Source: Acidimicrobiaceae bacterium (GTDB lineage Bacteria > Actinomycetota > Acidimicrobiia > Acidimicrobiales > Ilumatobacteraceae). Taken from it: a stretch of 64,000 nt of DNA. The notes beneath the pieces are model-generated. The model had not been told where the DNA came from. It ran no database searches and worked only from the letters and a program-made list of their open reading frames with translations. A program made the position numbers and the translations under genes. The stretch lies in NCBI GenBank assembly GCA_020637235.1, contig JACJWG010000002.1:372001-436000 (forward strand), read 5' to 3'. Below are positions 1-8,871 of this stretch, piece after piece (positions within the stretch are counted from its first letter, which is position 1; each line of letters starts with the position of its first letter).

Positions 1-249
1 ATGCGCCGCACCGAGGCCGAGGCGCTGCGCAAGGCCGACCCCGAGCGCAACGGCATGGCCGGCGAGGAGATCCGCATCGGTGACCACGTGTGCGAGCGCC
101 TGTGCCCGCACCGCCAGGCCGACCTCGCCGTGTTCGGCGAGATCGAGGGCGACCACCTGGTGTGCACGCTGCACGGCTGGAAGTTCGACCTCGCCACCGG
201 CGAATGCCTGAACGCCACCAACCGCAAGCTGAAGATCCGCCCGGCCTGA
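1..249 (+). CDS. Rieske [2Fe-2S] domain protein, C-terminal fragment
   Basis: The window opens inside this reading frame; the first codon is ATG but is probably an internal Met, so only the last 82 residues are seen. They form a near-complete Rieske cluster fold: the first ligand box is CPH (around residues 35-42) and the second is CTLH followed by GWKFD and TGEC, giving the two Cys and two His that bind a [2Fe-2S] cluster. Rieske domains of this type sit at the C-terminus of metallo-beta-lactamase-fold hydrolases and at the N-terminus of ring-hydroxylating oxygenases; a C-terminal position here favours the first kind, but the rest of the protein lies outside the window. The gene ends 7 bases before the stop codon of the convergent beta-galactosidase gene. 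Confidence 0.75.
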   Translation: MRRTEAEALRKADPERNGMAGEEIRIGDHVCERLCPHRQADLAVFGEIEGDHLVCTLHGWKFDLATGECLNATNRKLKIRPA

Positions 250-256
250 AGCCGGG

Positions 257-3148
257 TCAGCGCACGGTGAGGCGGTAGGCGAACTCGTACACCCCCGGCG
301 TGAGCCGGTACGGCGGCAAGGTGTCCGGCCCGCAGCTCGCGGTGCCGACACCGCGGTGCGCGACGTCGAGGTGCACCACCAGCTCGCGCCGGCGACGCAA
401 CTCGGTGGCGGTGGGTGCCTCGTACAGGTCGTGCACGCGGTGGTGCGTGGCCGACACGTGCATCGCGAGCGGCTGGACCACGTCGAGCCGCACCGTACGG
501 GCGTCGGGTCCCACACCGTCCGCGAACTCGAACCATCGGCAGTCGGTCCGCAAGCCGAACTCCTGGGGCACCAGGTAGGGCGAGGGATCGGGGGTGCCCT
601 CCCACACGCCGAGCAGTGCGCCACGGTTGCGGTCGGGGTAGTTCTCGAACGGGCCCCGACCGAACCAGCGCAGCCGCTCGAAGCCTGCGGGCAGCTCGAA
701 GGTGACACCCACGCGCGCCAGGTCGGCCAGCTCGTCGGGCACCACCACCCGGTGGCGGTACTCGACGGCGTCGCCGCTCGAGGCCCGGTCCCACGTGTGT
801 TCCACCAGTTCGTCGGCGCGCCGCCGGTCGACGCCGGTGTCCTGCCAGTGCACGAGGGCGGTGCCGCCGACGCGGATGCGTCGCGACAGCTCGGGCATCA
901 GCTTGAAGCCGTCGTTGTCGACCGGCGCGCGGAACAGGCAGAGCTCGATCGGCGAGACGAGCAACTCGTCGACAGCGGCCGGTGCGTCGTTCGGGCGGAA
1001 CCGACCCGGTCGGGCCGGTCGTGCGGCCCGGAGTTCGACCTGGTCCCACGCAGCGAGGTGGCCGGCCGAGGCATACCAGGTGGGACGCTTCAGGGTGAAG
1101 CACACCGACAACACCACCTGGCCGGTTCCGGGCGGCACCACCACCGGCACGGGCACGTCGGCCGACGCGAGGCCGGCGAGCTTCGGCAGGGTCAGCGTGC
1201 CACTGCGCACCTCGACGCCGTCGAGCAGGAGCGTCCAGCGGGCGTCGAAGGACTCGAGCCCGACGAAGGACTGTCGGTTGGTGATGCGCAGCGTGCCCCG
1301 CGGGCCGCGAGTCACCCTCACGGGCCGGTACACCCAGGCCACCTCGTGCATCGCCGGATGCGGCTCGAGGTCGGCCGACACCAGACCGTCGGCGACGAAG
1401 TTGCCGTCATGGGGCGTCTCGCCGAACTGACCGCCGTAGGCGAGACGCACGGTGCCGTCGGGCAGCGTCTGGCGGATGCCGTGGTCCTTCCACTCCCACA
1501 AGAATCCGCCCTGCAGACCTGGCGTCGCCTCGATCGTGTCCCAGTAGTCGGCCAGCGTGCCGTTCGAGTTGCCCATCGCGTGCGAGTACTCGCACAGGAT
1601 GAGCGGACGCGTGCCCGCACCGCGCTCGCCGTAGCGCCGGATCGCGTCGATCGGGGCGTACATCGGGCAGACCAGGTCGCTCGCAGCGAGGCCGCCGTCC
1701 ACCCATCCGGCGTGGAACGGCGCGCCCTCGTAGTGCAACGGCCGGCTCGGATCGGCGCGACGGATCCACCCGGCGAGGGCGTCGTGGTGCCGCCCGTAGC
1801 CGCTCTCGTTGCCGAGACTCCACAGCAGGATCGATGGGTGGTTGCGGTCGCGCTGCACCATCCGCGAGCCGCGCGCCAGCCAGGTCGCGAGGTACGCCGG
1901 GTCGTCGCAGAGGCTCGTGTTGTACGCGTGGCTCTCGATGTTCGCCTCGTCGATCACGTACATGCCGAACTCGTCGCAGAGGTCGTAGAAACGCGAGTCG
2001 TTGGGGTAGTGCGACGTCCGGATGGCGGTGATGTTGTGGCGACGCATCACCTCGAGGTCGGCGCGCATGTCGTCGACCGTGACCGCCTTGCCGCGGTCGG
2101 GGTGGTGATCGTGACGGTTGACCCCGAACACCCAGATCGGCTGCCCGTTCACCAGGAACTGGCGGTCGCGGACCTCGACGTGACGGAAGCCGACCAGCTG
2201 CGACGTCTGCTGCGTGACGCCACCGTCGGGCGCCAGCAACTCGACCACCACGCGGTATCGGGTGGGCGACTCGGCGCTCCAGGGTGCGACGTTCGGGATC
2301 TCCCACGTGGCGTCGACGTGATGACCGCCGAACACGTACGGGACGTCGAAGGCGTGCGGGACGTCGCCGGTGTGCGGCTTCGTCATCCGCTTGCCATCGA
2401 GCCGTTCGAGCCACGACCGCACCTGCCACCCGGCCCGGGGCGTGCCCACGAAGCCGACGTCGGTGCGCACCGTCAACAGGCCGGTGCCGTCCGCCACGCG
2501 CAGGTCGGCGTCGACGGCGACGTCGGCCACGTGCACCGTCGATCGGGCTTCGACGAACACGCTGCGGTGCAGGCCGGCCATCCACCACTGGTCCTGGTCC
2601 TCGACATAGCTCTGCGCGCTGAACCGCACCACCACGATCGCCACGTGGTTCGCGCCCGGCACGAGGTGGTCGGTGATGTCGTACTCGCTCGGCAGACGGC
2701 TGTCGGTGCCGTAGCCGACGAAGCGGTCGTTCAGGTACACCGCGTGCACGCTCTCGGCACCGCCGACGTGCAGCACCACCTGCTGGCGCTTCCACCCGCG
2801 GCCGACGGTGAACGAGCGGCGGTACACGCCGGCCGGGTTCACGTCGGGCAGGCGCGGCGGCGGGCCGTCGAAGGGCATCTGCACGTTGGTGTACCACGGG
2901 TGGTCGGGCGTGTCCTGCAGCGTCCAGTTGCCGGGCACGGCCACCACCTTGCCCGTGCGCGGCGTCGGCCCGAGCACGGCCGACTCGGGGATCGACTCGG
3001 GGGTCTCGTAGCGCTCGAAGAACCAGTCGCCGTCGAGGCTGCGACGCGCATCGGCGGGCAACGGCAGGGGGACGTGCATCGGCAGCCGGTGCAGACACAC
3101 CACCTCGGGGTCCGCCCACGGACGTAGGGCACCGATCACCGGCAACAC
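257..3148 (-). CDS. lacZ: Beta-galactosidase, glycoside hydrolase family 2 (LacZ type)
   Basis: A 963-residue GH2 enzyme that would hydrolyse terminal beta-galactosides such as lactose. It shows the LacZ domain order: N-terminal sugar-binding jelly roll (VPGNWTLQ, around residue 70), immunoglobulin-like domain, TIM barrel with NRHDHHP, the acid/base Glu448 in SLGNESGYG, the nucleophile Glu520 in CEYSHAMGNSNG, then a C-terminal beta-galactosidase small-chain domain. No signal peptide is visible, so it is probably cytoplasmic. The length is slightly under the E. coli enzyme (about 1024). No sugar transporter or LacI-type regulator lies nearby in the window, so its inducer is unknown. Substrate preference within GH2 cannot be read from sequence alone. 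Confidence 0.93.
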   Translation of the reverse strand: MLPVIGALRPWADPEVVCLHRLPMHVPLPLPADARRSLDGDWFFERYETPESIPESAVLGPTPRTGKVVAVPGNWTLQDTPDHPWYTNVQMPFDGPPPRLPDVNPAGVYRRSFTVGRGWKRQQVVLHVGGAESVHAVYLNDRFVGYGTDSRLPSEYDITDHLVPGANHVAIVVVRFSAQSYVEDQDQWWMAGLHRSVFVEARSTVHVADVAVDADLRVADGTGLLTVRTDVGFVGTPRAGWQVRSWLERLDGKRMTKPHTGDVPHAFDVPYVFGGHHVDATWEIPNVAPWSAESPTRYRVVVELLAPDGGVTQQTSQLVGFRHVEVRDRQFLVNGQPIWVFGVNRHDHHPDRGKAVTVDDMRADLEVMRRHNITAIRTSHYPNDSRFYDLCDEFGMYVIDEANIESHAYNTSLCDDPAYLATWLARGSRMVQRDRNHPSILLWSLGNESGYGRHHDALAGWIRRADPSRPLHYEGAPFHAGWVDGGLAASDLVCPMYAPIDAIRRYGERGAGTRPLILCEYSHAMGNSNGTLADYWDTIEATPGLQGGFLWEWKDHGIRQTLPDGTVRLAYGGQFGETPHDGNFVADGLVSADLEPHPAMHEVAWVYRPVRVTRGPRGTLRITNRQSFVGLESFDARWTLLLDGVEVRSGTLTLPKLAGLASADVPVPVVVPPGTGQVVLSVCFTLKRPTWYASAGHLAAWDQVELRAARPARPGRFRPNDAPAAVDELLVSPIELCLFRAPVDNDGFKLMPELSRRIRVGGTALVHWQDTGVDRRRADELVEHTWDRASSGDAVEYRHRVVVPDELADLARVGVTFELPAGFERLRWFGRGPFENYPDRNRGALLGVWEGTPDPSPYLVPQEFGLRTDCRWFEFADGVGPDARTVRLDVVQPLAMHVSATHHRVHDLYEAPTATELRRRRELVVHLDVAHRGVGTASCGPDTLPPYRLTPGVYEFAYRLTVR

Positions 3149-3204
3149 GACAGACCCCCTCGGGTGAGACGACGAACGCGGAGCAGCCTACGGAGCGGCC
3201 GGGC

Positions 3205-4218
3205 TCACAGCGGTGCGGTCGGGATCTCGCCGTGCACCCAGACGACGGTCTTCATCGGCATGAGGTCGGTGGCCCAGATGAAGTCCATCGCCGTGGTGCT
3301 CACTCGCACGCAGCCGTGCGACGCGGGGTAGTCGGGGATGTTGTTCGACCCGTGCACGGCGATGCCGCCGCGGAAGTACTTGGGCCGGTAGATCTCGCCG
3401 AGATCGCCCTCCCACCAGCCCTCTTCGCGCTCGCGGTTCACCTTGAACAGACCCTTCGGGGTGACCGAGTCGCCCACCTCGATCTTGGTCGGATCCTTCT
3501 TGTTCTGCTCCTCGTACGGCACCTCGCTGCCGGTGGAGGCGTTGATCACCCACAACGTCTTGCCGCCCCGCACGACGAACAGCAACTGCTTGGCCTTGTC
3601 GACCTCGATCAGGTCGCCGGTGTCGGCGGTGCCGTGACCGCGCTGATCGACGAAGGTGAGATAGTCCGCGGTGGTCTGGTCGACCGTCCCGGTCGCGTCG
3701 AGGCCGAGGTACTTCTGGAACGCCATCACGGCCTGCTTGGTGCTGTGGCCGAAGTCGCCGTCGGCGCCGGCGTGCCAGAACCCGAGCTGCAGCAGGCGCT
3801 CCTGCATGATCCGGGTGTCCTCACCGTCGGACGTGCCGACGGCGACGATCGGCACCGCCGACGGACCGATGATCTCCACGTTGGGCGGCAGCGTCGTCGT
3901 GGGTGCCGCCGTGGTGGTGGGGGCCGCCGTGGTGGTGGGGGCCTCGGTGGTGGTGGGGGCCTCGGTCGTCGGTGCCTGCGTCGCCGGCGTGGTGGGGACG
4001 GCGGTCGTCGTGACGGCGTCGATCGAACTCGCGGGCAGGCCAGACACCGGAATCGTCGCCGACACGGTGGCGGGGGTGCTGGGCGCCTCCGCACGCACCG
4101 AGCCACCCGTCGAGCAGGACGAGGCGACCAGCCCGATCACCGGGAGCGCGAGCAACGGCCACACCACGTGTGAGGTGCGACGGCCGTGCTGCTGCGTCCG
4201 TGAGGAGGGGAGGTGCAT
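3205..4218 (-). CDS. L,D-transpeptidase (YkuD) lipoprotein with peptidoglycan-binding domain
   Basis: Predicted cell-wall enzyme making 3-3 peptide cross-links. I start at ATG 4218 (337 residues); an in-frame GTG at 4248 would add ten residues. A TAGTGT hexamer at 4265-4270 could be the promoter. The N-terminus has an Arg-rich stretch, a hydrophobic core and a lipobox-like ASSC, implying a lipoprotein. A low-complexity Thr/Ala/Pro linker with TTTEAP and TTTAAP repeats follows, then a PG_binding_1 domain (LQLGFWHAGADGDFG), then the YkuD catalytic domain with the active-site SHGCVRVS motif near the C-terminus and an upstream HGSN. The extended linker probably spans the wall so that the catalytic domain reaches its substrate. 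Target specificity is not determined by sequence. Confidence 0.9.
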   Translation of the reverse strand: MHLPSSRTQQHGRRTSHVVWPLLALPVIGLVASSCSTGGSVRAEAPSTPATVSATIPVSGLPASSIDAVTTTAVPTTPATQAPTTEAPTTTEAPTTTAAPTTTAAPTTTLPPNVEIIGPSAVPIVAVGTSDGEDTRIMQERLLQLGFWHAGADGDFGHSTKQAVMAFQKYLGLDATGTVDQTTADYLTFVDQRGHGTADTGDLIEVDKAKQLLFVVRGGKTLWVINASTGSEVPYEEQNKKDPTKIEVGDSVTPKGLFKVNREREEGWWEGDLGEIYRPKYFRGGIAVHGSNNIPDYPASHGCVRVSTTAMDFIWATDLMPMKTVVWVHGEIPTAPL

Positions 4219-4264
4219 GAGAAGACCTGACGTGTGGGGCGGGAACACGACGAATGCGGAACGA

Positions 4265-4270
4265 ACACTA
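4265..4270 (-). promoter_or_regulatory. Possible -10 element of the L,D-transpeptidase gene
   Basis: TAGTGT on the minus strand. A transcript starting about 7 bases downstream would have a leader of roughly 40 bases before ATG 4218. No clear -35 is visible. Confidence 0.3.
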
Positions 4271-4398
4271 CCGTCCGGGTCGGCGCGGTTCGCGGCAAGC
4301 CGATCCAGCCGCCGAGCGCAAACCCAATCAGATCAAGGCTCTGCGGTTCGCTCCGGATGTGGTTCCCGCTCGGTGATCGTCGCAGGCGGGTGGCGAGC

Positions 4399-4989
4399 TC
4401 AGATTTGCGGCAACTCGAACCAGATGGTGAGCGAGTACTTGATCCCCGAGCGGAGCTGGTTGCTCTGATGCGGATGCGTCACGAGGCTCGGCCACACGAT
4501 CAGGTCGCCGACGGCCATCGACTCGTTCGTGACCCCCTGACGGGGGAAGTCGAGCTCGCCGCCGGTGTAGGCGTCGTTCAGCTTCGCCGACGCCGAGATC
4601 TGGGCCACGTCGTGGTGCATGCGCAAGGTCTCCTGGCCGCCGAGCTCGTACTTGATGACGAACACGTCGCGCAGACCGTGGTAGTCGATGTACGGCCACA
4701 CGCGTCGCAGCCGCGGCACGATGCGCCGCCCGATGTCGTTCTGCACCTGGTCGAACAGCACCGGGCTGATCACCGCCAGCGACACCTCGTGACCGGGCAC
4801 CGGGTCGTCGTCGTCCTGCTCGAACGCGCCGGTGGCCTCGGCTGCCCGGATGACGGTGTCGCAGAACGTGGGTGTCCAGAACCCGGTCCGGTACATCTCG
4901 GCGCCGACCTCGACCACCTGGTCGCGGTCGTCGTCGGGGACCGCCCCCTCGTAGCCGAGGATCTGCTGCAGGTCGGAGGGGGTGCTCAC
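4399..4989 (-). CDS. 2-oxoglutarate/Fe(II) oxygenase, procollagen-lysyl-hydroxylase-like
   Basis: A 196-residue single-domain dioxygenase. The Fe(II) ligands are visible as the HxD pair in LRMHHD and a distal His in WPSLVTHPHQ; the downstream basic residue in SGIKYSLTIWF region is where 2OG is bound in this fold. The stretch with HHD, then LN, then GGELDF and finally LVTHPH is arranged as in the catalytic domain of animal lysyl hydroxylases (PLOD) and related bacterial 2OG oxygenases, so the substrate may be a lysine-like side chain or free amino acid; this is inference. GTG start at 4989. It lies 4 bases after gluQ on the same strand, suggesting co-transcription and possibly a translation- or tRNA-related role, since small 2OG oxygenases also modify ribosomal proteins. 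Confidence 0.8.
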   Translation of the reverse strand: MSTPSDLQQILGYEGAVPDDDRDQVVEVGAEMYRTGFWTPTFCDTVIRAAEATGAFEQDDDDPVPGHEVSLAVISPVLFDQVQNDIGRRIVPRLRRVWPYIDYHGLRDVFVIKYELGGQETLRMHHDVAQISASAKLNDAYTGGELDFPRQGVTNESMAVGDLIVWPSLVTHPHQSNQLRSGIKYSLTIWFELPQI

Positions 4990-4993
4990 GCGG

Positions 4994-5923
4994 TCATCGT
5001 GTCAGATCGCGCCCGGGATCGAGACGCCACGCCGTGCGCGGCAGCCGTGCGAGCGAGAAGCGGGCGGCGAGCGCCTCGGCCGAGCCGGGTGCGTCGTCCA
5101 CGCCGAGGCTGCGACCGAGGAGCCGGACCACCTCGGCGTCGGTCCAGCCGCGCGCCGACAGGTCGTCGAGCGTCACGGCGCCGTGGCGCTTCGCGAGCCG
5201 GTTCCCGTCGGGGCCGAGCACGAGCGGCACGTGGGCGTACGTCGGGTGCGGCATGCCGAGCAGTCGCTGCAGGTGCAGGTGGCGCGGGGTGGACGAGGCG
5301 AGGTCGTCGCCGCGCACCACCTGGTCGACGCCCTGCAGGTGGTCGTCCACCACCACGGCGAGGTTGTAGGCGGGCACGCCGTCGCTGCGCTGCAGGACGA
5401 GGTCGTCCACGACGCCCTCGACCGTGCCGAGCACGAGGTCGTCGAAGCGATGACGCTCGCCCTCGGTGCGCAGGCGCAGCGCCGGCACCCGGCCTGCCCG
5501 CTCGCGCTCGATGCGCTCGGCGCGGGTCAGCTCGCGGCAGGTGCCCGGATACGCACCGTCGGGCAACCCGTCGCCATGGGGTGCCGCCGCGGCATCACGG
5601 ATCTCGCGGCGGGTGCAATAGCAGGGGTACACCAGGCCGTCGCGGCGCAGCCGGGCGATCGCGTCGCGGTGCAGGTCGAAGCGATCGGACTGGCGCACCA
5701 CCGGCTCGTCCGACACGAGCCCCAGCCGGGCGAGGTGATCGAGTTGGCGAGCGGCGTGCTCGCGGCTCGCGGTGACCGGATCGAGGTCCTCCATCCGCAC
5801 CAGCCAGCGGCCACCGACGCCGTGCGACACGCACCACGACACCAGCGCGGTGCGCAGGTTGCCGAGATGCAGCACGCCGGTCGGCGACGGCGCGAACCGG
5901 CCCGTGACGGCGACGTCGTCCAC
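4994..5923 (-). CDS. gluQ: Glutamyl-Q tRNA(Asp) synthetase
   Basis: This 309-residue truncated paralogue of glutamyl-tRNA synthetase charges glutamate onto queuosine 34 of tRNA-Asp instead of onto a tRNA acceptor end. It retains the class I catalytic core: FAPSPTGVLHLGN (HIGH-like box) near the N-terminus, a zinc site of CYC in YPCYCTRREI plus a later GTC, and LAKRHG in place of KMSKS. It ends soon after the catalytic core and lacks the C-terminal anticodon-binding region, as expected at this length. GTG start at 5923 is followed directly by the conserved core. It is probably the first gene of a two-gene unit with the 2OG oxygenase 4 bases downstream. Confidence 0.93.
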   Translation of the reverse strand: MDDVAVTGRFAPSPTGVLHLGNLRTALVSWCVSHGVGGRWLVRMEDLDPVTASREHAARQLDHLARLGLVSDEPVVRQSDRFDLHRDAIARLRRDGLVYPCYCTRREIRDAAAAPHGDGLPDGAYPGTCRELTRAERIERERAGRVPALRLRTEGERHRFDDLVLGTVEGVVDDLVLQRSDGVPAYNLAVVVDDHLQGVDQVVRGDDLASSTPRHLHLQRLLGMPHPTYAHVPLVLGPDGNRLAKRHGAVTLDDLSARGWTDAEVVRLLGRSLGVDDAPGSAEALAARFSLARLPRTAWRLDPGRDLTR

Positions 5924-6074
5924 GTCTCCAGTGTGCCGTCACCTGCGGGATTCACCCGGAATCGCCGGAAGAACCCTTCAAGCTCGGGCCAGATCGACCG
6001 AAGAACAGATCACGGTCATGCGACGCGTCGCGCGATCGACGACGGACGGATCACGGAAGGGGTGACGAGCAGGC

Positions 6075-8141
6075 ATGGGCGGTGCAGCCCTGGACGTCGC
6101 GACCTCGTCGTCCTCGTCGTCCTCGTCGTCGCGACGCCGCGATCGGCCGCTCGACGAGCGTGTGCTCGACGACGCCCTCCACCACGTCATCGCGAACCTG
6201 GGGCCGTTGCAGGTGATGTTGCTGCCGTTGGCCCTGCTCATCGCCGCGGTCATGCGCCAGGAGGTCGACGAGGAACGCCTGAGCATCTGGATCACGCTGG
6301 CGATCATCACCACGGTGCTCGTGATCGCCACCACACAATGGGCACGGCGTCACCCGGTGATCAACGCGGTCACGATCGTGTCGGTCGGGGTGTCGCTCGG
6401 CTCGATCGGCGCGGTCGCCGGGTTGAGCACCTGGGTGGCGGCGCGGAGCGAGCTCGAGGTCGAGATGATGTTCGCGCTCTTCCCGGCGGTGAGCCTGGCC
6501 GTCGGCACGATCGTGTGCGCGGGCCGTCGCGACATGTTCGTCGCGTATGCGACCACCCTCACCGCGTGTGCGTCCTACGGGTTGTTCAGCACCGGCGACG
6601 GCCGGATGCAGGCGCTCGCCGGGCTCTACATCGGATTCGCCGTCACCCAGCTCGCCCTGCACCACACCGTTTCGCGGTCGTTGCTCGCCTCACTGCGGCT
6701 GCAGTTCACCAGTCAGGCGCTGGCCGTTCGGATGGCGGCCGACCAACTCGCGCTGACCGACGCCTACGAACAGCTCAGCGAGACCAACGCCCGGCTGGCA
6801 CACCTCGCGTCGCACGACCCGCTGACCGGCCTCTACAACCGGCGCGGCACGCTGGAGGTGATCGACGCCCTCCTCACCGAGGTCGACCATCGGCCCGTCG
6901 CCCTGCTGTTCTGTGACCTCGACCGGTTCAAGGCGGTCAACGACCTGCTCGGCCACCGCGGTGGCGACCAGTTCATCACCGTCCTCGCCGACCGGATCGA
7001 GCGCACCATCGACGACGGCTGTGTGGCCGGCCGCATCGGTGGCGACGAGTTCGTGGTCGTGCTCCCGGGGCACGACACCGCACAGGCCGCGGCGGTGGCG
7101 AGCCGGCTCGTCGGCGTGCTCGCCCAGCCGGTGCACGCCGAGGGGCGGGCGGTGCCGTCGTCGGTGAGCATCGGCGTCGCCTCGGCCCCGAGCCACGGCG
7201 GCACGACGAGCGACCTGCTTCGCAACGCCAACGCAGCGCTGTACCGCGCGAAGAACGCCGGGCGCAACCGGGTCGAGTTGTTCGACCGCGACATGCACGA
7301 GCAGTTGCAGGCCACCCTCGACGCCGAGCAGTCGTTGCGTCGGGCGATCGACGACGGCGAGATCATGCCGTTCTTCCAACCCGAGATCGATGCCGCCACC
7401 GGGCGGGTGATCGGCGCCGAGTTGCTCGCACGGTGGTTGCGCCCCGACGGCACCGTGGCGACGGCCAACGAGTTCATCGCGATCGCGAAGAAGGCCGGCC
7501 TGCTGGAGCGGCTCACCGAACGGGTGCTCAACCAGGCCCGCCCCGACATCCGGCGGCTGGCGTCGTTCGGTCTGCCCGACGGCTTCCGCTTCCGGGTGAA
7601 CCTGGCGCCGTCGTCGACGGATCGGTCGTGGCGGGACGACCCGATCGACGAGCTCATCCGCGGCATCGACCCGTCGCTCATCACCGTCGACGTGCGCGAG
7701 GCGGCCGTGGTGGCCGATCTGCCGACGGCCGCGGCCACGCTGGCGTCGTTCCGGGCGCGTGGCGGGCGGGTCTGCCTCGACGACTTCGCCCGTGGCGTGT
7801 CGTCGCTCAGCCTGTTGCGCAAGCTGCCCGTCGACGAGGTGCGCATCGACCGCCAGTCGATCGACTCGATCACGGCGCACCCGCACGACCGGGCGATCGT
7901 CCGTTCGATCATCTCGGTGGTGCGCGAGATCGGCCTGCAGGTCACGTCGGAGGGTGTGGAGACCGGCGCCCAGGCCGATGCCCTGATCGCACTCGGCTGC
8001 ATCCGCCAGCAGGGTCATCACTACGCGAAGGCCATGCCGGCCGAGCAGTTCGAGCAGTACCTCACCCACCACCAGGCCGAGGGGTACGCGTCGATGGCGC
8101 GCCCGACGCCCGAGTGGTCGATCGACGACCTCGAACGCTGA
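6075..8141 (+). CDS. Membrane GGDEF-EAL protein (cyclic-di-GMP turnover)
   Basis: A 688-residue signalling protein. After a poly-Ser N-terminal stretch (residues about 11-19, encoded by TCG-rich repeats) come several transmembrane helices (about residues 40-205), then a GGDEF domain with canonical RIGGDEF (diguanylate cyclase), then an EAL domain. No RxxD inhibitory site sits just before GGDEF. The EAL domain has ELL in place of EAL (GAELLARW), DDFARG in place of DDFGTG, and VRID in place of the usual KID, so the Lys normally present there is Arg; EGVE and QGH are kept. Cyclase activity is therefore likely, phosphodiesterase activity doubtful. ATG start at 6075. The sensed signal is unknown. 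Confidence 0.9.
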   Translation: MGGAALDVATSSSSSSSSSRRRDRPLDERVLDDALHHVIANLGPLQVMLLPLALLIAAVMRQEVDEERLSIWITLAIITTVLVIATTQWARRHPVINAVTIVSVGVSLGSIGAVAGLSTWVAARSELEVEMMFALFPAVSLAVGTIVCAGRRDMFVAYATTLTACASYGLFSTGDGRMQALAGLYIGFAVTQLALHHTVSRSLLASLRLQFTSQALAVRMAADQLALTDAYEQLSETNARLAHLASHDPLTGLYNRRGTLEVIDALLTEVDHRPVALLFCDLDRFKAVNDLLGHRGGDQFITVLADRIERTIDDGCVAGRIGGDEFVVVLPGHDTAQAAAVASRLVGVLAQPVHAEGRAVPSSVSIGVASAPSHGGTTSDLLRNANAALYRAKNAGRNRVELFDRDMHEQLQATLDAEQSLRRAIDDGEIMPFFQPEIDAATGRVIGAELLARWLRPDGTVATANEFIAIAKKAGLLERLTERVLNQARPDIRRLASFGLPDGFRFRVNLAPSSTDRSWRDDPIDELIRGIDPSLITVDVREAAVVADLPTAAATLASFRARGGRVCLDDFARGVSSLSLLRKLPVDEVRIDRQSIDSITAHPHDRAIVRSIISVVREIGLQVTSEGVETGAQADALIALGCIRQQGHHYAKAMPAEQFEQYLTHHQAEGYASMARPTPEWSIDDLER

Positions 8142-8197
8142 CTCGGGCTCGTGTGGGACGCGGTCGCGGATGACGGCCGCGGCGGCGAGGCCTCGGG

Positions 8198-8203
8198 TAC
8201 CGT
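8198..8203 (+). promoter_or_regulatory. -10 element for the YhhN-family gene
   Basis: TACCGT ends 8 bases before GTG 8212, which supports that start over the ATG at 8170 and implies a leaderless transcript. Confidence 0.4.
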
Positions 8204-8211
8204 GCCCACCC

Positions 8212-8871
8212 GTGGCCGCCGACCTCGTGATCGCCTCGACCGCCGGTGTCGCCGGCGTGGCCATGGCCGCGAACTGGTGGTCGCGGGTCGCCACCGGCGA
8301 TCGTGCCCGGCGGCTCGAGCTGTGGAGCAAGCCGCTCGCCACCGTCGCGATCGGCACGCTCGGGCTGCTCGTCGCCGGCGACGACGTGTCGGCGACCGCG
8401 CTGGTGGCCGCCGCCGTGGGGTTCGTGCTCTGCCTCGGCGGCGACGTCGCGCTGATGCCCGTGGTCGACCGATTCGTCCTCGGGCTGGCGTCGTTCCTGG
8501 CCGGGCACCTCGCGTTCGTCGTGATGTTCGTGTTGCTCGGCCTCGACCGGTGGTGGCTCGGTCTGGTGGCGCTGGTCCTCGCGGTCGGTGTCGCCACGCT
8601 CCTCGGCCGCCCGATCGTCGCCGGCGCGCACCGGCAGGACCCCGGCCTCGTCCGGCCCGTGCAGGCCTACCTCACGATCATCTCGTCGATGGCGGTGGTC
8701 GGCTGGGCGACCGGACGTCCGGCGGCGATCGCCGGCTCGGCGTTGTTCGTCGCGAGCGACAGCGTGCTCGGGTGGCGACAGTTCGTCGCCGAGCGCCGGT
8801 GGATGTCGCTCGTGGTGATGGTCACCTATCACGGCGCGCTGATCGGCCTCGCGCTCAGCCTGGCGGGATGA
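8212..8871 (+). CDS. YhhN family membrane protein (lysoplasmalogenase-like)
   Basis: A 219-residue integral membrane protein with about eight hydrophobic helices. Conserved YhhN features are visible: LCLGGDVALMP in the middle, FLAGHLAFV, and SDSVLGW near the C-terminus; the Asp residues in these polar motifs are the expected active site of lysoplasmalogenases, which cleave the vinyl-ether bond of lysoplasmalogens. An upstream ATG at 8170 is possible, but the GTG at 8212 is preceded at the right distance by TACCGT and begins just before the first helix. The stop overlaps the start of the serine hydrolase gene (ATGA), so the two are translationally coupled. The substrate in this organism is unproven. 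Confidence 0.8.
   Translation: MAADLVIASTAGVAGVAMAANWWSRVATGDRARRLELWSKPLATVAIGTLGLLVAGDDVSATALVAAAVGFVLCLGGDVALMPVVDRFVLGLASFLAGHLAFVVMFVLLGLDRWWLGLVALVLAVGVATLLGRPIVAGAHRQDPGLVRPVQAYLTIISSMAVVGWATGRPAAIAGSALFVASDSVLGWRQFVAERRWMSLVVMVTYHGALIGLALSLAG

Noticed and set aside
356..3127. Long plus-strand open frame of about 920 codons opposite the beta-galactosidase
   Set aside because: Composition is His/Val/Arg-rich with no domain; it is a GC-rich shadow of the GH2 gene whose catalytic motifs are intact.
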